NCBI GenBank assembly: GCA_003024175.1
Contig: MDYQ01000018.1
Location: 124,001-188,000, forward strand
From: Planoprotostelium fungivorum
Lineage: Eukaryota; Evosea; Variosea; Cavosteliida; Cavosteliaceae
Direction: 5' to 3'
Length of the DNA: 64,000 bases
The position numbers and the translations under genes are program-made. This document shows positions 25,358 to 36,468 of this stretch, one piece after another; the stretch's first letter is position 1; the number at the start of each line of letters is the position of its first letter. The notes below the pieces were generated by a model. It was not told where the DNA came from, searched no databases, and was given only the letters and a program-made list of their open reading frames with translations.

Positions 25358-26512
25358 ATGAGTAGGGACACAAGATTCGCAAGAGAGAGTACGTTGGCTC
25401 GTCTGGAGGAGTTGAATGTTGATTCAGATTTCCCACGACAGAAGATGAAAGGTGAGTACTACTCCCATCCTAGTTGATTAAGTGGCATGGCAGCACCGAC
25501 AGAAGGAAAGAAAGAAAGAGCCGTCGTCTTAACTTGTGGAACGTTCTCTCCCATCACATATGCCCATCTGCGAATGTTCGGTATGGAGATCTCATATTCT
25601 CACACGCTGACAATTGGTACAGAATTAGCAAAGGATTACGCAGAGGATAATAATATCGATCTTCTAGGTGAGCGACGTGTACTCAACATCTCTAAAGCGA
25701 CGCAGGTGGCTACATCTCAGGTGTATCAGATGCCTACAAGAAGAAGGTCGATTCGATATGATGTACTGTTCTCATCTTCCTTCAGGGTATGATAGACCAC
25801 CATCATCGAGTGGAGATGTTAGAGAGAGCAACGAAGGACAGCGAATGGATACAAGTCGACGGTTGGGAGGCTGCTCAACCCAATTTCGTCACCACTCTAG
25901 TCGTTTTGACTCGTTTCTACCTCAACATCAACCGAGGTATATCTTCCATCTCTTTTCACCTTCTCATCTCTCACAGACCGAAAGGAAGGGGAGTCTCCTA
26001 TTCAGGTGCGCAAGACATTGTGTCATCCATTCAAATTCTGCAGGTCAAACTGTTGTGTGGTGCAGACTTGTTGGAGTCCATGAGCGCTGAAGGTGACACA
26101 TCATCAGCATCTCTTCCATCTCTAAAGACAATGTCAACATAGAGCAGGTGTCTGGCATCCAGACGACATCAGAGACATCTTGACTCGATTCGGACTCTAT
26201 GTCATAGATAGAGCTGGCTCCGATGCTGCCAAGGTGATCGAGTCCAACAAGCTTCTCACTGAATTGAGGGAACACATCACTCTCATTCCCCAGACCATCA
26301 TCAACGAGATCTCTTCCACCAAACTGAGGTTCGTAGATCGACCTACTTCTATGACACGGTCATCACCGTTTCATCATGACTGAATGAGAGACAGAGACAT
26401 ATTATCGAGAGGGAGGTCACCCAAATATCTGACACCGGATGCAGTCATCGAATACATCCGAGAGAATGGACTCTACACAGATCCCTCACTGCAGATGACA
26501 CAGAATAAATGA
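25358..26512 (+). CDS. Nicotinamide/nicotinate mononucleotide adenylyltransferase
   Basis: This enzyme joins NMN or NaMN with ATP to give NAD or its acid form, the last shared step of NAD synthesis. The start at 25358 gives MSRDTRFARESTLARLEEL; splicing at GGCATGGCAG joins QKMK to APTEGKKERAVVL. The nucleotidyltransferase motif CGTFSPITYAHLRMFELA has the GxFxPxTxxH pattern, with H the catalytic residue. Then come GYISGVSDAYKKKGMIDHH, KLLCGADLLESM and VWHPDDIRDILTRFGLYVI. The second signature, NEISSTKLRRLI, matches the family's ISSTxxR. The end is PDAVIEYIRENGLY plus a short tail. Exon order and length match eukaryotic NMNATs. No mitochondrial or Golgi targeting is evident, so nuclear or cytosolic location is likely. 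Its stop is 8 bases from the stop of the convergent PDAT gene. Confidence 0.93.
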
Positions 26513-26520
26513 TGATGAGA

Positions 26521-29500
26521 TCACATGATGTATTGATACAACAACTGGAAGAATCGATAGTCTTGCAGTATGGCCCTGTGCTCTGCATTCTCCAGCGTGT
26601 GGATCTGTATCTCCTCCTTCACCTGCCCGTTCTTCCATATCTGAGGGTAGTTCAACGACATGTAAGGCACAGTCCCGTCTCCACTTCCGGTGGTATCTGT
26701 TCTTGTCATCTTCTCTCCTCTTCTTCTCACTCACCCGCGAGATTCTGTGGTGTCCTCCTCCTCTCGTAGCCGATTCCTCCTTTGACCAGCAGCCCTTCAA
26801 ACTCTAAATTGACAGTCGGGTCGACCATGAACATGTTCTCGTTCTTCTTATCTCTCGTAAAGAAGAAGACACATTCGGTTCGTACGTTGATGCCTGAGGC
26901 GTTCAGAAACGAATAAAATCGGAAATAAATCGAAAATAAATCGAAAGTAAGATCGGAGAAGTGTTACCGTGGATGCAGACTAATCGGTTGACGGGTGGAT
27001 TCTTCAGTACTGGGAGGTCACCTTCGTCTTCCTGTCTCATCATCAGGTGGACACGAACGATCGTGATGAGACTGACCATGTCTTCCTTCGATTCTAAATT
27101 CCAATACAACGGATCGCTCTTGAAGTGCTCCTCGAAGACCGCCCAAGTGCTGGCGGCACCCGATTTCTCGAAGCAATCTTGAATCGTATGCGGCTCGAAT
27201 TGGTCCTTCAGATCTTCCACCGTCCTCGTTCTGCTCTCTCTTCACTCCTTACATTCCCCTCTATCTTCACTCTCACCCTGGCGTCAGCGACTCTTTCGAT
27301 CGAATGTATGCGTAGTGAGATCGACCGACGAAACTCGATCGCAGGGGAAACATCCAAGGAACTGTGATGATTCAGCGAGAGATAGAGGACACAAGTATTA
27401 CGTGTTCCCACTCCTCTGCACAGTTGTTGACCTTCAGCATCGGTCAAGAAGAGATCCAAGGTGAACTTCTCCCCCGTAACCTGATGTGATGGATCAGATG
27501 GTGCTCGACAGATGCATTCTCACAGCTCCTCTGACTGTCTTTGGTGCACCCAACCAAGGAGCACCTACGGCCACGAAGGTGTCGATGTTGGCATCGATCC
27601 ACTCTCTCCCGTGGTTCTTCTCCGCCCAGGTGAGAAAGTATTGAACCAATCTGATACGTCTCAGCCAACGATGAGATGATCTCTCTCACCGATTTCCCAT
27701 GGAATGAGCGATGAGAACGACTTTTCTTCCACCGTTCAATTTTCTCAACATTTCGATGTTCAATATCATCTTTGTCAAGTGATTGTCCCTCTCCTCTAAT
27801 TTGGAGGGGGGAATCCTCCAGTCATACTGATGACGTCACACCTCTACCTCGCAAGTGTACGTACCGTGGATGCGGACAGAGAATTGGAGTCGTAACCGTG
27901 CATGGTGAGATTGTTGATCAGATCAGAGAAGACACAAGTGGCACCCCTGACCAACAGATCTTCGGACAAGAAGTCGATACCATGGAGACCTTCTACAGCC
28001 CTCACTTTGATTCCTTCTCCCTTCAGCTCTTGTCTCTTTCGTCGTCTCACCTGCTGGATCTTTCCATCCGTCTTCGACGACCATGTGTTGAAGCCATGCT
28101 TGCTGTAATTTGTCAGGTGGAGAGATCGATGTGCTGTCACCTTCTGTCCTCCCAATTTGGCCATGCTGAGCCACAGTCTAGATCTCATCCAATCCATGTT
28201 TCCCTCCTTGTTCCACGGTGATCTCCACACTTCTAAGGCGGAAGAGCAGAGACCCGGTACGAGTAAGATTGGTTTCTACAAGTGTGAGAGTTCAGATGCG
28301 TGAATCGTCTCACCTTGTGTGCGATGGAAGAGATGGTTATGGGAACGTCATTCCTCGACAAGTTTAAATTGCTCGATTTCGTCAGATCTACATCAGAGAT
28401 GCTCGTGGCCTGCTGCCCCTCCGGCTTCACTTCTCTCAGCAATTGTAAGATCTTGTCCTTTCGATCCGTGGTGGAGTATTCCACATAGTGTTCTGCTGTC
28501 TCTCCCCTCCTTCTTTCGATCAATACGAGTCACGAAGAACGAGTTCACCTGGTCATTCTCGTTGGATCGGCACCACACCACATGAGAATGAAGACACATT
28601 CTTCAAGTCCCGATTGGCAAGCTGTGAGGGTCAATGTGATGGATGAGATGGTGTGGCTCACCCAGATGTAACGCTGTCTCTCCCTGACGATTCTGTATGG
28701 TGATCAGTGATCGTGACGTGAATGATTTGTGGAGAGTATCATATCATGTGTCGAGGGTTCGTGATGTGGATCGTGATCGATGATCACATCGTGATGAGAT
28801 ACCTGACGATCCCAATGTTTACGTGTGGGTAGGGCACAGATGAATCTCAAAAGAGAAGATACCTGTTCATCTGTTCGACGTATATCAGTCAACGTGATGA
28901 GATGAAGAAGCTCACCGTCCTTCTTTCTCATCAGGAGATGTATGATGGTGTCTCCGTCCTTGTTCTTCAGATTGTAATCGGCTCCCTTCAGTAATAGAGT
29001 CTGGCAGACGATATAATGAGACTGTTCCATTGCAACGTGAAGGGCTGTGTCGTTCGATGGAGATTCATCGCTCAAATAGATTATCACCTGTGCAGCCCTC
29101 GTGGTCTGTGACGTTGATGCCTGCTCGATCAGGTTCGAATGAACGAAAGATGGCACTGTGAGGATTAGCTGGGATATTGGTGGAATTTGGACCTCACTCG
29201 ATGACATCAGCTCTACCGATAGAGGCGGCAGCGGATAAGAGGGTTCTCTTGTTCTTATCTCTAAGGAACATATTCATAGAAGAAGAGCGGATCTGAATAG
29301 ATTCCACAGTTTCAGGATCACTCAAGAGAGTTTCATAGTCGACTTCAGACTGGATATGTAAATCTTGGGTTGATAGTTGTGATATCTGACTCACTGCCAA
29401 ATCGGCGTAGATGAAGACTGGATTCACAGACCGATGGATACCTTGGCGATTGATGATCTGCGATTGGGCAAATTCACTGATGCCCACATCTTGTGTCCTC

Positions 29501-29595
29501 TCCAAGATGTTGCGACGGATAGTGTTGACCTGTTTTCCAATCTCCTCCCTCAGTCTATCACGAACCCAACTCTTCTTCCACCCCTCCACTGACAT
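26521..29595 (-). CDS. Ankyrin-repeat/phospholipid:diacylglycerol acyltransferase fusion (PDAT-like)
   Basis: The start at 29595 (MSVEGWKKSWVRDRLREEIG) opens a helical leader followed by ankyrin repeats: DTALHVAMEQSHYIVCQTLL, DGDTIIHLLMRKKDG, RQGETALHLACQSGL and EECVFILMWCGADPTR. Splicing keeps the frame into EHYVEYSTTDRKDKILQLL and on to SSIAHK-KPILLVPGLCSS. From there the chain is a LCAT-superfamily acyltransferase: RLWLSMAKLGG, IKVRAVEGLHGIDFL, YDWRIPPSKLEERDNHL, VVLIAHSMGN (nucleophile elbow, here AHSMG rather than GHSMG), GDGTVPYMSL (catalytic Asp) and AEHRAIL (catalytic His). PDAT moves an acyl group from phospholipid to diacylglycerol to make triacylglycerol. The usual N-terminal membrane anchor is not seen; ankyrins take its place. 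The single-gene model rests on splice joins at about 28470-28560 and could be tested. Confidence 0.8.
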
Positions 29596-29800
29596 GGTCC
29601 TCTGTGGTCACTTTAAATGCGGAGATTGCTATCCCTTCTCCGCTCCGAGGATGAGAAACGTAACCCGAAATTGCTGGTACCAGGCCTCGGACTATCCACT
29701 CTATCAACAGTGTCGACGGGCCTGAGATAGTTCTAAACATCCTCTAAACACCTCTCGAGTAGAGATATATACATTTATTTCCGATGTACAGTCGCATGTC

Positions 29801-31319
29801 TTAAGATGACTGATAGACAGGGGGAGACAACTGAGCTGGCTGATAAGTCTCCGCTGTGGCTGCTCCCTGCGTGTGCATCGCACTGCTCATCTCCGCCGTC
29901 TTCCTTGCATCTTCAGAGTCCATCTTCTTCTTGTTCTTCTCGAAAGAAGAGCACCACTTGTTGTATTCCCTCGCTGCCTTGTGGAACACCTCCGATACGT
30001 CTTCCTTCAGTTCTTCCCTCTCCCACGCCTGCTCTCATCAATATCACATCATCATCATCATCATCATCATTTCTTCGTCACCTCATCTTCGTATCTCGAT
30101 GATGCGTTCAGACTGGGCTCCCACCCCATGGCCTTGACGACCTCATAGTCCATCGGAGGTGTTCCGTTCAGAAAAGGAAATCTGTCCGAGTTCTTCGAGT
30201 GACACAGCCAGCTCATGTAATGAGACATGACATCCATCTCTCTCGTCTGCTTGAACGTCAACTTGAGCTGGCCTCCGGATGCTTCTAAGCGCTTCGAAAC
30301 AGTTCTGGCTGCCTTCGCTCCTCTTATGGAGGAGTAAGCCCACACGGCGTCGATCTCTAAGAGGCCACCAAAGGGCCACACCACGGTGACTAAGATATCG
30401 ACGGCGGCGGCGACGGGTAACATGGATGTGGCAATGATGGCATCGCGGGTCGCCTTGTCTTTCGTGCGGAGGATCGTGTTGATGAACTCCCTGCGGATCT
30501 GTTTTCGTTGATTAGACGTGATGGAATGTGATGGATCATGGACTCACGTCCATCTCAGACATCCCTGGGATGGGAGGGTGGATCAAGAGGATCTCGCGAA
30601 GAGGTGCTGCGTCATCGGTTCCAACGCGGTTGAGAAACTCTAGACCGGACGACTTCGTTGCACTCATGGCCTTGTTGATTCCTCTGACAGCGACCGATTT
30701 GGCTCCCTTCCATGAATAGTGGTTGTCCGAAGTGTCTTTGAATTCTTTGGCCGTTCGGACCTGCACGATTGAGTCGGTCATGCGAGACCATCTTCTCACC
30801 TCTGACTGCCATTTTCGTTGAGCTTTGTTGACTGTTCCCTCCTTCTCGTTATCGCTGGGTTTGTACAAAGGTGGTGGGGGTGGTGTGTACTTTTCATCAT
30901 TCAGGGCAAGTCGAGATGAAGAAACTCACGATGAGAAATCGAGCTGGTGCTTTGGTAGAATCTTTCAACTCAGGTTGGGGGAATGGAACCAGATATGCTG
31001 TCAAGATCCCTGCATCACGAACATACTGCATCTCCAGATTGTTCTCCTTGATGACGGGCGAGCTTTTGACGATGGGAGAATAGACATTGACGTCAGTCGG
31101 TGTCTGCTGGAAGATGATTGGAGAATAGACTTGGGGAGAAGGGTATTTGTTCGTGGTGGGTGAATATCGAATAGAAGGTGAATCGTTTTTGTCTGGCTGC
31201 GGCTTCTGAAGTCGATTTCGAGGAGGAATAGGAGGGGCAGTCGAGTGTGATGTTGTATCCGTCAGGTGAGACATGGTTGCGGGTTGATAAGGCTCGACAG
31301 TGATGATTTGAGGGTTCAT
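29801..31319 (-). CDS. Unrecognised conserved-looking protein with IRGAKAA segment
   Basis: The start at 31319 gives MNPQIITVEPYQPATMSHLT and a Pro/Ser/Tyr-rich N-terminal region with repeated YSP words, such as IRYSPTTNKYPSPQVYSP. The rest looks globular and conserved: KWQSEVRRWSRMTDSI, LLIHPPIPGMSEMD, TSMLPVAAAVDILVTVVWP, FGGLLEIDAVWAYSSIRG, AKAARTVSKRLEAS and HYMSWLCHSKNSDRFPFL. The VAAAVDILVTVVWPFGGL run is hydrophobic enough for a membrane segment. A Lys/Gln-rich tail ends at 29801. It reminds me of fungal hypothetical proteins with the same WAYSSIRGAK words, but I cannot name a family, so no function is assigned. A GAT-type simple repeat sits in an intron at about 30040-30072. Confidence 0.65.
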
Positions 31320-31409
31320 TGTTTCGTGTTCGTGATGCTTCTTGATGTTGTTCGTGGTATTTCGAATCTACGGACTTTTCACCTCAGTATCCCCGCGGTT
31401 GTCTCAATT

Positions 31410-32185
31410 ATGTCGTCATTCATTTACAACGCTGTTGCCAGCATGGAGGTTACAGAAGTAAAGCAGCAACAGGAGGAGTCATCTCTTATGTCTAGGCGTA
31501 CACGTACTGTGTCTCTTCTTTTTGTTGGGCTTTTTCCTCGGCGATCGCTTTTTGTGTTCTCAAATTTTTCCGATCTCGACATCATCACGATGGAACGATC
31601 AATTTTACTGTTTCTCGCTGCATACAATGATTTTTGGAATGCCATCGATGGTCAACCAGAAGAAGAATTCATGTTGGATGATGAACCGGAGCCCATCGAG
31701 AATATCACAAGGATCGTAGTGGAGGGAGGTTCAAAAGACGCCAGATTACGCTGGCCTATATCTTTTCAAGCATTTGCTCGGTGGCTGCCGATGTTAGCCG
31801 CTCGATCCAACTGTGAGCTGACAGAATTAGACGATGAGACCAGAAACCTCCTCGATAAACACTTGGGCGATAAGTCTCGCGGTTTCTAGTGAGTTTAAAT
31901 CATTCCATTTCGCTCATCGTGATCAGCTGGGAAGATCTGCCGTACGTCGATGATGTAACACGAAACGAGGATTTTCACCACTGGGAATTCCTCAACGTGC
32001 AAGGACCTGCTGGTCGTGTCTCTTACCTCATCAGTTGTTCTCCTGAGGACGCGGGAACTGTCGTACGGATGGACCGATCGGGAGGAGATGGAGGGGTAAA
32101 TGAATGCGAATCACCAGAGGCGTGGCTTCAGAGGACGACCGATCAGTTGAAGCATTTCACGAGGGAGAGAAGAGATATGGCATAA
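31410..32185 (+). CDS. Unrecognised small acidic protein
   Basis: Two exons joined by a 40-base intron at TTCTA|gtgagt...cag|CTGG give ...KHLGDKSRGFYWEDLPYVDD. The core reads MERSILLFLAAYNDFWNAID, then an acidic stretch (EEEFMLDDEPEPIEN), RWPISFQAFARWLPMLAARS and DFHHWEFLNVQGPAGRVSYL. The stop is 32183-32185. Two starts are open: 31410 (MSSFIYNAVASM) and 31590 (MERSILLF). The stretch between them contains a Phe/Leu-rich segment that looks less constrained, so 31590 may be the true start. It looks like a folded, soluble domain but I recognise no family. It is head-to-head with the gene at 29801-31319 across about 90 bases. Confidence 0.6.
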
Positions 32186-32418
32186 AATAAGACGAGCTCC
32201 TTGTATTCATCCGATGCATCCGACACCATCAGGAGGAAAGAGCATCTCGCGAGAATGCCGTGTACGGCTCTCGTGGACTCTTATCTGGATGCTGAGAGTT
32301 TTGAATTCGTTTAGAGAAGACACCTTACCCTGTCACCTCATTGTCGGCATTTTCAGGAAGTCGCGTTTCGTCGCGACAGAGTTCGGTTTTGAGAAGAACA
32401 TAATATTCAGCGCCAGCA

Positions 32419-33772
32419 ATGAAGAACGAGATCTTCGTCCACACACACAAGGGATCCTACGTCGGAGGAGAAGTGGTGAGCTCTTCCATCGCGATCTACT
32501 CTGGTCTCTAAATCATTCAGATTCACGGCACTGTCTTCCTGTGCATCCACCACTCTATCCCCGCCAGATCCGTCAAGCTTATCCTGGCCGGTTACGAGAA
32601 GGTACAGGAGGAATAGAAGAGGGAAGCTGATCCGATCAGGTGTTCTTTCAGGAGCAGAAGACAGAATTCTACGATCAAGACGATGGAACGAGAGGAACAC
32701 GTGTAGTCACTGTAGATCGTTCAGGAGAGCACACCTTCTTCAAGGTCCACATTGACCTTGTCAACTACCCAGGTATGAATTCCGTCACCAGTGCAATTCC
32801 ACGGTTGAGTATCTTAGGTGGATTTCCGATGGGTCAATTCCAATACCCTTTCTCCTACCAGCTACCCACCAGTCTCCCCGGTGTCTTCAGACATCACGCT
32901 CATGGTGCCCACGGTGAAGTCAAGGTAATACCATCCGAAGACACGCCCATCTGACATCTCCCGCAGTGTAAAGTAGAGTACAAGATCAAAGCCATCGTAG
33001 ACATCCCCCACGGAAAAGATCTACAGTGCAAGCAGCACATTGTCATCCACGAAGCCATCGACAGAAACATCGCCCCCCGACACTTCATCAAGGACCACAC
33101 CGTAAAGACCCTCTGTTGCATCCCCAGAGGTGACATCCACTGCGAGGCCTACATGGACAAGTGAGTCCCCTCCATCCATCTCCATCTCACATGTCACAGG
33201 AACGCCTACCAATCCGGAGAGACAGCACAAGTCCACGTCCAAGTGAACAATCAATCCAACGTCCGAGTGTCCCACTTCAACACGAAGCTCATCCGAGAGA
33301 TCGTCCTCTCTACCCATCACGGTCACCATCGCACCATCAGAGAGGTCATCTCCAGCGCCAGATACGAAGGAACCCCGGAGCAGTCCAGCCGAAGCAGCGA
33401 CTGTCCTCTACCACTCGTCGCCAACGGCTCGTGGGTCCAACCCAGCTCGAACGGAAAGCATCTGAAGGCGAGATACGAAGTTCTCATCGAATTAGACATT
33501 CCATGGGCTCCCGGTGAGATCGAAGATGAAGATCGTCTCATTGACTCTCATCAGATCTCGAGATCTACGCTCCCGTCGTCATGTATGCTCCTCAGCCAGT
33601 CGATTGGGCTCAGTTCCAGGCACCCGCCTGGGCAGCAGCAGCGCAAGTGCAGAACACCGTATCCATCGGTGGAGCCCCAGCTCCAGCTTACGGCGGAGCT
33701 CCTTCCACAGTTGCTCCTCAAGCCTGGGCTGCTCCTCCAACCGAGACGGCCGCTCTCCTCTCTCACCAGTGA
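32419..33772 (+). CDS. Arrestin-fold (alpha-arrestin-like) protein
   Basis: Start at 32419: MKNEIFVHTHKGSYVGGEVV, which is the first strand pair of an arrestin N-domain. It continues IHGTVFLCIHHSIPARSVKL, then SGEHTFFKVHIDLVNYPG and GGFPMGQFQYPFSYQLPTSL, the Pro-Phe-Ser-Phe-type strand shared by alpha-arrestins and Vps26. The C-domain has CKVEYKIKAIVDIPHG, CKQHIVIHEAIDRNI, HCEAYMDKNAYQSGETAQV and VLIELDIPWAPD. A Pro/Ala-rich tail ends AAPPTETAALLSHQ at 33772. Arrestin-fold proteins sort and recycle membrane cargo. PPxY motifs for ubiquitin ligases are not evident, so the adaptor role is open. Confidence 0.8.
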
Positions 33773-33989
33773 TCGTGAACCAGTATCATATAAAGAAAAG
33801 ACAATAATGAATGGGTTGAACGTTTGTACACAGATGGATGTTGCATTACAAGGTGAGGTAAGACTGGCGGTCCCACTTTCCAAGTTGTGAATTCCTCTAC
33901 AACACGGCATTGTTGAGGGACAATCAACCAACGTCATCCATCCATCGATCACCATCCACTTCCTTCGTCTCAATCGTAATCTATACAGA

Positions 33990-35071
<1,082 letters not shown>

Positions 35072-35104
35072 AGATAGAACGGTAAAATAAAAAGAGTATG
35101 TGGC

Positions 35105-35811
35105 TCAACGATGTTTATAATCTTGCATTGGATACCAACTGGAGAGGTACAACTTGGTTGTGGCGCTCTTGATCATGGATCGGATGACGAACACGGAGAT
35201 GAAGATCTGTCCATCATCATTTACTGATCAGAGACAGTCAGAACTTACTTCTGGGATGATGAAACCGAAGAGCATGATGTGATGCAGCACGACATCCACG
35301 GGCAGTCTCGAAGAATAATATGCCAGGTATACGATGAGCAGCGTTTGAGGAAATATAGATAATATAAATAAACCAGCCAGTTGAGGTATCTGATGTTATC
35401 ACTCCAGCACACCAAATGTGATGACTCACCTTCTCTCTAAGGTTACCAGAATACCCTAAAGCAAGTCTGGCCGCCTCTACCACCGCAGAAACACCCACTG
35501 CAACGAGAGTGAAGGCTCTTACTGTTGAATTGCTGTCTGTATTCACCAGCGTCACCTTCGTGATTGAGCCCATCACTCATCACCGTTGCGACAATCACCT
35601 TCCAATATGAAAGCGCTATCTCCATTGGATAATACAACAGTGAGAACCATACATTGAAATACAGCCACAATTGAAGCGGGAGGGAGGAGGCGATGATGTG
35701 ATCTATCGATCTTCAGCAATCAGTATCTTCCCAGCTCAATGATTCACTCGTATGAAAGGAAGGTTGTGTGTCTAAAAATTCCGTCGAACTCAACGTGTCT
35801 TCCCTCCTCAT
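35105..35811 (-). CDS. TMEM17-like ciliary transition-zone membrane protein
   Basis: The spliced protein starts at 35811 (MRREDTLSSTEFLDTQPSFH), then LPLQLWLYFNVWFSLLYYPM, RAFTLVAVGVSAVVEAARLA, LGYSGNLREKVPQLAGLFIL, SIFPQTLLIVYLAYYSS and MLFGFIIPEIFISVFVI. That is four hydrophobic segments, and the word YxGNLxEKVPxLAGFxLLS is characteristic of TMEM17. TMEM17 is part of the MKS/B9 module at the ciliary transition zone, which gates entry of membrane proteins. The stop is 35105-35107. Length and segment order fit. The gene predicts that this organism builds a cilium or flagellum at some life stage. A TATAAATA-like string sits about 20-35 bases upstream. Confidence 0.85.
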
Positions 35812-36468
35812 CTTGGCAGTTGAAGCTTCCTACATATAAATAAACCGCATTTACAACTATAAATACCCGCGTTGCGTCTCACAAAGTATCTTCCTTGAAT
35901 GTGTGATTGACGTAAAAGCAGATTGTTCGTGTAGTTGCGCAAGCATAAACTCGTGATGTCTCGCACACTAGGTGGTTCACGAGTCAGAAACCATATAATG
36001 TCCCACACTGACCGCTCCCCTACACTTAGAATCACCTTACATTTCCTTAGCAGGGTCCTTTGGATGATATCTTGGATATCCAGCCCCTATCACCCCCTCC
36101 TATCCTGCCGTCCTCAAAACACAGGCCCTTTTCCGTGAACTAAATTTTGTGACACGTTCATCAGATATCTGGCACGACACAGCAACAATACTTGTTCGTT
36201 TTCAACTTTCTATGGGTGAACGGAGGGTGCATCTGGAGGTGCTAGTGAGAGGAAGGAGCAGAGAGAGGGAGAGGCTGTAGGAGGTGAATATACTACGGGA
36301 GTTCGTTTATCGGGTGACAGGAGATAGGGAGAGGTCGATGAAAATTCATACTTTGAGATCTGGGAGATCTGTTATGGAAACGGAGGGAAGAAGGGAAATA
36401 AAAAGAGAGAGAACAACTCATTGACCGCTGAACTCGAAGAGCTCGGGTGTGGTCACTCAAGGGACTCT
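35812..36468. other. Divergent intergenic region with purine-rich leader
   Basis: About 650 bases between TMEM17 and the histidine kinase. Near the TMEM17 side there are two TATAAATA-type strings (about 35835 and 35860). The last ~200 bases before the kinase start are purine-rich on the + strand, with many GAGAGG and GGGAG words, ending in TAAAAAGAGAGAGAA. I see no gene in it. Confidence 0.4.
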
